From the NCBI RefSeq assembly GCF_000186865.1, contig NW_008705610.1, positions 21,875 to 32,880 of the forward strand: a DNA stretch of 11,006 nt, written 5' to 3'. Made by a program: the position numbers and the translations under genes. This document shows positions 6,136 to 11,006 of this stretch, in pieces. The notes under the pieces are model-generated. The model was not told the origin of the DNA. It made no database searches and worked only from the letters and a program-made list of their open reading frames with translations. The number at the start of each line of letters is the position of its first letter. Position 1 is the first letter of the stretch. Source of the DNA: Aureococcus anophagefferens (taxonomy: Eukaryota; Sar; Pelagophyceae; Pelagomonadales; Pelagomonadaceae).

Positions 6136-8279
6136 ATGAAGCAATCTACCGGCTTGCATATGCTTCTCTCGATTGTGGTCCTTCTAGCTGCGCTGGGACA
6201 GGGACAAGCACCAGCATGCGCGTCGGTGCTGTCACATCGTCGTGTACCGAAGACCTGGCAGGAGGTGGAACACGTGTTGATATCGAGGCTCGGGCGGCGC
6301 GAGAGCGTCGCCTGTCCTTTAAGCGAGTTCGAAATATTCCGTTCATACACTTTTCCAAGCGTTCTTGCGCAGACGCATGCGAGCTTCGAGTGGATTGTAT
6401 ACGTGTATAGGACCGTGCCGTCATCCGTGAAACTCGCCCTAGTAGCGTTGCTGGCCGAATACGAGCGCTTCCACGTCGTCGAGGCCGACCAGCATGCGTG
6501 CTTTTCGCGGCAGCTCCAGCCTCCCGAATTTTGGCCTGTCGTCGATCAACTCGAGCTTTTCAATCTCCAACCCGCGTGGGACAGCGTATCACTGGTGGTG
6601 ACGACACGACTTGCGGCGACCGACGCTCTTCCGCGAGACGCGATGGCCAGACGCGCGCTTCGGCGTACGTAAATTTTCCCTTGCGAGGTCCCTGAGCCAG
6701 ACATCGTAGTGTTTCAAGCTGCGAGCACGACTCCAGAAGATTTGCCCGGTGATTGGCGCGGTATTCGCGTCGTCTGCTGGCAGCGCTTCTTCGAGTGGGA
6801 AGGATCAGAGAAACGCGTCGTCGAGAAAAAACTCGCGTCACAAGCATGTTTTCCATCCGGCCTCAGCCAGATCACCGTTGGCGCCTCTCTCTCTCGGAGT
6901 ACGCGCTCTGTCTATCGGATCTTCCCACCGCTCTGTCGCAAGCGGGCATGGACAACGATCCTCGACGACGGACACCTGCCGCCACTCTCCCTGGCGACCG
7001 CAAACGGGTTGCCCGAACGTGGCCGTCGCCAGGAGATTAGCGATTCTGACCATCGACTCTTCCGATTAGATTTCAATGAATCCACGCTTGACGCGTTAAA
7101 AGAAAATCCGACGCCTCGACCTTGCGATCTGCGGGGCGACTGCCTTGCCGCTATTGTCTATTTGGCGCCTAGGTGACCCCCCACCGAAAGTTACACCATT
7201 GAATCGCTTAGGTCGTTCTAAGCAACGCCGACGTGCGAACGGATCGAATCGACGCGATCAATCGCGCCTTCCTCGCACATTTTAAGCACAAGGCAATCTA
7301 TGCAGATGGTGACTTTCCTGAATTGGGTGTCGAATCCTGCGGATTCCCAGGCGCTGTGGACCAGGTATCAGCCATGCGGAGACGTCACGAATGTGCCTAC
7401 GGCCGCGCTCTCGCGAAATTCGACCTGCTCGGCATCAGGTACTACATCTTCACCGCGCACGACGTCTGGTGGAACGTTCTGGCGTTGCCGCGATTCCTGG
7501 ATGCGATAGCTAGGACGCTCCCCTTCGATACAAACGTTTCAGTTCCAATCGTGACTGGCGGTGGCGGCGCTCTCGGTCCGCGAGCGAGCGTCTATTCGTC
7601 CTTTGCGATCCTGAACGCCGAGGCCCTACGACCTCTTGCCGACACTTCAATTTTAGAGACGTGCAAAAAGGACCTAAAGAGTCGTAACCCATGGGCCAGA
7701 TGGGTGGCATCGGATGGACTCTACCGCACAGACCACCTCCTTTCCTATTGCGCCGACCACCCGAAGCGACCCCGCGGGAACGTAGTCGCCCGGGAGACTT
7801 TTTGGTGCGCGTCGCCGTCTGCCGTCAAGGGCGGTAACTTCCGATTTCACGCCAACATCCGACATCAAGAGTACGGTGCTCTCCTTGACCAGTGGAACCC
7901 GGGCACGGTCAGCCTCGACAACATGCCGCGCGTAAACGCGCGTAATTTTGATGTCGCGGCCACCGACGAGTTCCATTATTGCGCCCGTCACCTCAGGATG
8001 ACGTGCGGTGCCCGAGCAGCGGCACTGTCTCTCGTAGTCGCCCTAGCCCACCTCAACGCGAGTGCCATAGATTCTATCAACCAGGACGCCACCGTCGTCA
8101 GGGAGTGCGCCGCTCGGCAGCCTCGCGTCCGAGCTTGCATCTCGGGCGCGCTTCCAGGCATACCTCTCCATCCAAATTGTAGAGGCGATGTCAGCCAAAA
8201 CCCCGCAGCACTTCGCAGGAAAGAAAAAGGCTGGCGAAGTCAGCGATATGTTCCCCTCGACGTGTGGTTTCAGCACTAG
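6136..8279 (+). CDS. Two-part glycosyltransferase-like secretory protein, three-exon model
   Basis: Exons 6136-6664, 6701-7172 and 7223-8279 join in frame to 685 residues. The start ATG at 6136 gives a signal peptide or anchor (hydrophobic residues 9-21, then ACA), suggesting the ER/Golgi lumen. Residues 65-175 resemble the putative rhamnosyltransferase family: FEIFRSYTFPSVLAQTHASFEWIVY, then TTRLAATDALPRDAMAR, where relatives have TRLDxDDAL. Two of the metal-site acids are thus Ala and Thr. Residues 325-510 are weakly Fringe-like (GT31): VYLAPSNADVRTDRIDAINRAF, FTAHDVWWNV at the DxD position, TGGGGALG, then SDGLYRTDHLL. Only the last acid of the usual DDD remains. The C-terminus (about 580-685) is unassigned. 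Activity is doubtful in the first half and uncertain in the second. Alternatives are two genes, or a pseudogene with indels near 6664-6681. The sulfotransferase downstream on the same strand suggests glycan synthesis as context. The membership of both domains is inferred from motifs. Confidence 0.5.
6665..6700 (+). other. Candidate 36-nt intron 1
   Basis: It begins GTACGTAA, a strong donor, and ends GAGCCAG. It contains the in-frame TAA at 6670-6672 that otherwise ends the first reading frame. Removing it keeps the frame, since 36 is a multiple of three. Against this, the neighbouring frame reads AYVNFP here, a segment that would also suit the enzyme family, so paired indels are an alternative. 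Confidence 0.4.
7173..7222 (+). other. Candidate 50-nt intron 2
   Basis: It begins GTGACC and ends TTCTAAG. It holds an in-frame stop (TGA, 7174-7176) and a change of frame. Splicing joins AG to C as a Ser codon and creates the continuous segment IVYLAPSNADVRTDR, which reads as a natural strand and loop. An AG at 7210-7211 is the only nearby competitor, and it leads straight to a stop. Confidence 0.6.
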
Positions 8280-8869
8280 GTCAAGGAGGACGTCGTGGGA
8301 AAGGAGGGGGTCAAAAGAGCAAACTCGAAATCTGGTGTTACCAGTACTTCTCACATCTTCGACAGATGATGCTGAAATAGAACTGATGCCCCGAGTTTAT
8401 ACAAAAAACGCGCCACCGAGTGATTGCCTCAAGGGGGGGGTGGGGGGTAACGAGCTCATCGTCCTATGATTCGCCCAGATCCCCGGTTTATCCATTTGAT
8501 ACCCCTGGGTCACTCCTGTGAGGTTGTGCACCACACCACCCGCGGTGGAACTCGCACATTTTGGGGGCTTGCCGTCCACTGGCACTAGCCGGCCTGCCCT
8601 GGAGCCCCTCCCAGTGTGGAGGAATTGCTATGGTTTAGTGGCTCGCTGCTCTCCAGTGTGAAAACAACCATAGGGCTGGCGCGCGCCATAGGAATTATTA
8701 ATTATTAATCTGCGGTCGCCCGGCGGCAGTGTAGCGGGAATTGTCCCTTCAAGGTTTCTATCGGCGGACCATGGGTGTGGTACGTGGGTGAAATCGTACT
8801 AGTGAAGGCTTCATTCCCTTTACAGCAGGTCCTCATAGAGGCCCTCCGTCCACCGCGCGCGGGGGTCAC

Positions 8870-8913
8870 AACGGACGTCCAACGGACGTCCAACGGACGT
8901 CCAATGGACGTGG
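8870..8913. repeat. 11-bp tandem repeat, three perfect copies and one degenerate
   Basis: AACGGACGTCC occurs at 8870, 8881 and 8892, followed by the variant AATGGACGTGG at 8903. The last junction gives CGTCCAATGG, the reverse complement of the CCATTGGACG unit of the 4675-4741 array. This links the two repeat regions. Confidence 0.9.
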
Positions 8914-9036
8914 GAAAATTCGTTTCAATTTTTTGTTTTTCACACTGCTGCCCTCCTAGCTATTTCTTATGGATATGGTATCCTGGTATCTTCTTACTTT
9001 CCTTTTTCCCTTGTTATTTTCCTGGTACGTCGGTAT

Positions 9037-9222
9037 AGCTCCCCTATAGACTTATGGCCAGGTTCATCAACAGTGGCACCATCTCCTCCTCCTCCTACCC
9101 AGGAAGTCCCCCTTACAGCTCCTGGCCTCAATGCCAGTCCTCAAAAGTTCAGGAAACCCAAAGTAGGTGACCTAATACGTATTAGAAGCAAAGATGGTGA
9201 ATGGATGGGAACACCCCCGTAG
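9037..9222 (+). pseudogene. Possible retroelement polyprotein relic
   Basis: This plus-strand frame has no start of its own. It reads a Pro-rich stretch (VAPSPPPPTQ), then KFRKPKVGDLIRIRSKDGEW, and ends at TAG 9220-9222. A Pro-rich linker followed by a basic segment with KVGDLIRI resembles C-terminal integrase or linker pieces of LTR-retrotransposon polyproteins. No protease, reverse transcriptase or integrase catalytic motif is present. The frame is open upstream to before 8880 but becomes unconvincing hydrophobic sequence. Base composition is more AT-rich than in the neighbours. A lost exon of the sulfotransferase gene is a less likely reading. Confidence 0.3.
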
Positions 9223-9349
9223 GATATCCCCAACTGCTAGCACCCTCCTCAGCAGAGAGGGGTAGACCTCTGCTCTCGCCGAGCTTTCGCTGTGGTGGTG
9301 GTTCCAGGTTCTCGAGCACTTGCTGGCCCGCCTTCCGCATTCATACGCG

Positions 9350-10068
9350 ATGAGCTTATTCGGATTCTACACGATGCAGTTCCTCAACCTATCTCTTTGC
9401 TCATTCCCGAAAGCGGGTTCGACGATGAATCAACATATCGTGCAACGCGCCGTGCACCTAAATGACGAAAAAGACGGAAAGGTCACTGACTGTCATGCGT
9501 CTTGGGACTTCGTCTTTAGGGACAATGGAAACGCTCTCAAATCGAGAGGAGTCTCCTTCGAGTATTCTCCAAATACAACAAACATTGCCATCATACGAGA
9601 TCCATGGGATAGAGCCGTCAGTGAATATGCGGATCAAATTAAACGTGGACACATCTTAGCCAATTCATCTTTTTATGACTTTCTGACACGTTACGTGCCA
9701 CGGCACGAAGCTTACCAAAAGCACGTTGCTCACGCTGCCGATATGTGCATCGGTAGCCCCAACGCTCGCTTTGATCACATCATTGAGATTTCTGACATCT
9801 CCTCATTTTATCGAGTTTCACGCATCGTGCCGAGCTTGGAAAGTTGATCAATGCTGGCTGGGAGCGGTGTACTGGAGGATCCCCAAGTTTGTACATGCCA
9901 GGTTCGGTTGCATCACATCGCAACANAGATGTGCACATGAAAACAAGGCTGTGTAACCCCAGAAATCTGCAGCAGGTTTGTCAGCAGTACGCACGGGACT
10001 ATGCGCTCTATGAAGAACTCGGCCACCCTTTTGCGTGCGAATGCCCACGAGTCGTAACCGCAAACTAG
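9350..10068 (+). CDS. Carbohydrate sulfotransferase-like protein with a frame break
   Basis: It would transfer sulfate from PAPS to a sugar, probably in the Golgi lumen. From ATG 9350, residues 13-25 form the strand and 5'-phosphosulfate loop LNLSLCSFPKAGS-T. Residues 79-93 give the 3'-phosphate motif NIAIIRDPWDRAVSEY. Then follow HVAHAADMC and FDHIIEISDIS, the order seen in the Sulfotransfer_2 family. That frame stops at 9845-9847. The rest (LINAGWERCTGG, then VCQQYARDYALYEELGHPFACECPRV) continues one frame over from 9844 to the stop at 10066-10068 and has the family's usual C-terminal YxxDYxLY segment. One missing base at about 9844 explains this; splicing of a 29-nt GT...AG segment (9815-9843) also restores frame. 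The total of about 239 residues is short for the family. No membrane anchor is seen, so an upstream exon may be missing. Codon 193 contains the N at 9926. Family assignment is firm; functional status is not. Confidence 0.8.
9844..9844 (+). other. Apparent -1 frame break in the sulfotransferase gene
   Basis: Homology moves from one plus frame to another exactly here (GGAAAGTTGATC). An extra T would restore a continuous protein. The nearby N at 9926 makes a sequencing or assembly error plausible. Pseudogenisation, or a tiny intron at 9815-9843, are alternatives. Confidence 0.7.
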
Positions 10069-10566
10069 TGGGCATTGAACCCCAAAAGTTCGAGTTGGCT
10101 GTTCTCACGACTTTCGTACCACGAGCGCTCCGAGTGGTGTGGTTAACTTAATCGGATTCTTCAAATGGAGGTTGAAGCATGCCTGAAAGATAATCCACGC
10201 CGCCCCAAACCCGGCAGATATTCCATTATCATGCGTTTGTTGTGCTGTCGCACCTTTTGACACAACTCCTCGTTCCGTCTCTCCAACGCACGCAATCGTC
10301 GAAGAGGCAGTGCGGATCTCCTCTTCAGGAGCATCTTCTCCTCCGGCTGGCCAGCCGCTGCCCGCCTCGCAGTCGTGGAAACCGCGGGAAACAGTCAGTC
10401 GAAGTCGGATGACCCACATCCCCCAACGTCATCACCCAGGATACAGATCCTACCTAGGCACCCGCGTATCCTACCTAGCTGCAAAGAATATAGACTGACC
10501 TTGTTGCCTCTCTCTCTCCCCGTCTCTATATCTCAATGACTATACTACAGTACAGTACGCTACTCT

Positions 10567-10590
10567 ACTACTACCCTACTACTACCCTAC
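10567..10590. repeat. 11-bp tandem repeat (ACTACTACCCT)
   Basis: Two perfect copies (10567-10577 and 10578-10588) lie in a run of TAC/CTA words. CT-rich sequence precedes (10509-10530) and a GAGAGATAGAGAG tract follows. Confidence 0.85.
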
Positions 10591-10607
10591 TAGAGAGATA
10601 GAGAGTT

Positions 10608-10909
10608 TTGTATCTCCCTAGTGGCTCGCTGGTACAGAGCCACTCAATATCCTTCCCCCTTCTTAATACTTTCTAACCCTGTTATAGTTGCCTCCCGCAC
10701 TGTAATAGACGGAGAGTCTTCCTGGACCTAGTGAGGCAGATCCTCTGCCCGTTCGTCCAGTAGCCCCGGCCCCCGTATACTACGGCAGCTGAGGTGGCGT
10801 GAGGATAACACAGACGCCGGTGTACCGCCACTGCGTAACCTCGATAGTTCACCCTCACACGGCAGGGCAGCTCCACTAGGCTGCCCCCCTAGGCTAGTGG
10901 GAGATACAA
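10608..10909. repeat. 11-bp inverted repeat spanning about 300 bp
   Basis: TTGTATCTCCC at 10608-10618 is the reverse complement of GGGAGATACAA at 10899-10909. Just inside the right arm lies a second inverted pair, CCACTAG (10873-10879) and CTAGTGG (10894-10900). This could be a small non-autonomous element, but there is no clear target-site duplication and chance cannot be excluded. Confidence 0.4.
10620..10644. repeat. 8-bp hairpin with 9-nt loop
   Basis: AGTGGCTC and GAGCCACT are perfectly complementary around the loop GCTGGTACA. The left arm is part of TAGTGGCTCGCTG, shared with 8636-8648. Confidence 0.7.
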
Positions 10910-11006
10910 GAGGCCAAGTGGACGGAAACGAGCTCGAGCGACGCGACCGTGGTTACGTTGCCGGTTATGGTGGTGTATGCTAGAGTAGAGAAGTAAGCTT
11001 CCCCTT

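Larger units (their letters stand above)
8280..9265. other. Intergenic region with short repeats, no intact gene
   Basis: It holds a G8-T-G6 run (8433-8447), a 12-bp palindrome TGGCGCGCGCCA (8677-8688), inverted CTATGGTT/AACCATAG (8628-8635 and 8666-8673), an ATTATTA-type AT tract (8693-8709), an 11-bp tandem repeat and a possible retroelement relic. TAGTGGCTCGCTG at 8636-8648 recurs at 10619-10631. No frame shows a convincing full protein. Confidence 0.6.
10069..11006. other. Right-hand region without a supported gene
   Basis: About 940 bp follow the sulfotransferase stop. The part to about 10440 has no homology I recognise; a 104-codon minus-strand frame (10419-10105) has no domain. From about 10500 it becomes CT/GA-rich and low-complexity, then mixed sequence with several short inverted repeats. 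It could hold the sulfotransferase 3' UTR followed by a mobile-element remnant, but no coding motif supports this. Confidence 0.5.

Noticed and set aside
8397..8585. 62-codon minus-strand frame with a plausible-looking Gly/Ser/Thr-rich product
   Set aside because: Too short, crosses the G-run at 8433-8447, and has no recognisable family.
8870..8913. CRISPR-like array
   Set aside because: The 11-bp units are contiguous, with no spacers, and the window is eukaryotic.
9833..9850. Programmed -1 frameshift in the sulfotransferase gene
   Set aside because: There is no X-XXY-YYZ slippery heptamer and no clear downstream pseudoknot. An indel, sequencing error or tiny intron is simpler.
10105..10419. 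104-codon minus-strand frame
   Set aside because: No domain, no clear coding composition and no neighbour that supports it.

Overview
The window looks like nuclear DNA of a eukaryotic microalga or similar protist. The left half is very GC-rich with strong third-position GC. The three best genes are of eukaryotic type: a Golgi-style carbohydrate sulfotransferase, a signal-peptide glycosyltransferase that needs spliced introns to read through, and a DDE transposase of the kind seen in fungi, sponges and protists. Simple-sequence repeats and dispersed GGCCAAT modules fill the space between genes. A stramenopile alga of the pelagophyte type would fit, but that is inference. One N at 9926 and a nearby one-base frame break show the consensus is imperfect there.

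Layout. (1) 1-666, minus strand: a proline-rich reading frame that runs off the left edge. It has coding-like base composition, one in-frame TAG near its start and no recognised domain. (2) 930-4718, minus strand: a long, uninterrupted DDE transposase-like protein with all three candidate catalytic acids. (3) 4554-5480: a repeat island with a 44-bp inverted repeat at its two edges, CCAAT/ATTGG boxes spaced 20 bp apart, 18- to 25-bp repeats and a GGC/GAC/CGAC microsatellite. (4) 5481-6135: no convincing gene; small hairpins. (5) 6136-8279, plus strand: a secreted or Golgi glycosyltransferase-like protein, modelled as three exons and 685 residues. Its N-terminal part resembles the putative rhamnosyltransferase family and its C-terminal part is weakly Fringe-like. 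(6) 8280-9265: no intact gene; short repeats and a possible retroelement relic. (7) 9350-10068, plus strand: a sulfotransferase with a frame break at about 9844. (8) 10069-11006: no supported gene; low-complexity sequence and hairpins.

The glycosyltransferase-like and sulfotransferase genes lie on the same strand about 1.1 kb apart. Both would act in the secretory pathway, so a shared role in making sulfated polysaccharide or glycoprotein glycans is reasonable but unproven. Both show damage or divergence: lost acidic residues in one and a frame break in the other. The most unusual material is the 20-bp phased CCATTGG array and inverted-repeat island upstream of the transposase, the two-domain glycosyltransferase with very short candidate introns, and the partial left-edge reading frame with an internal stop.
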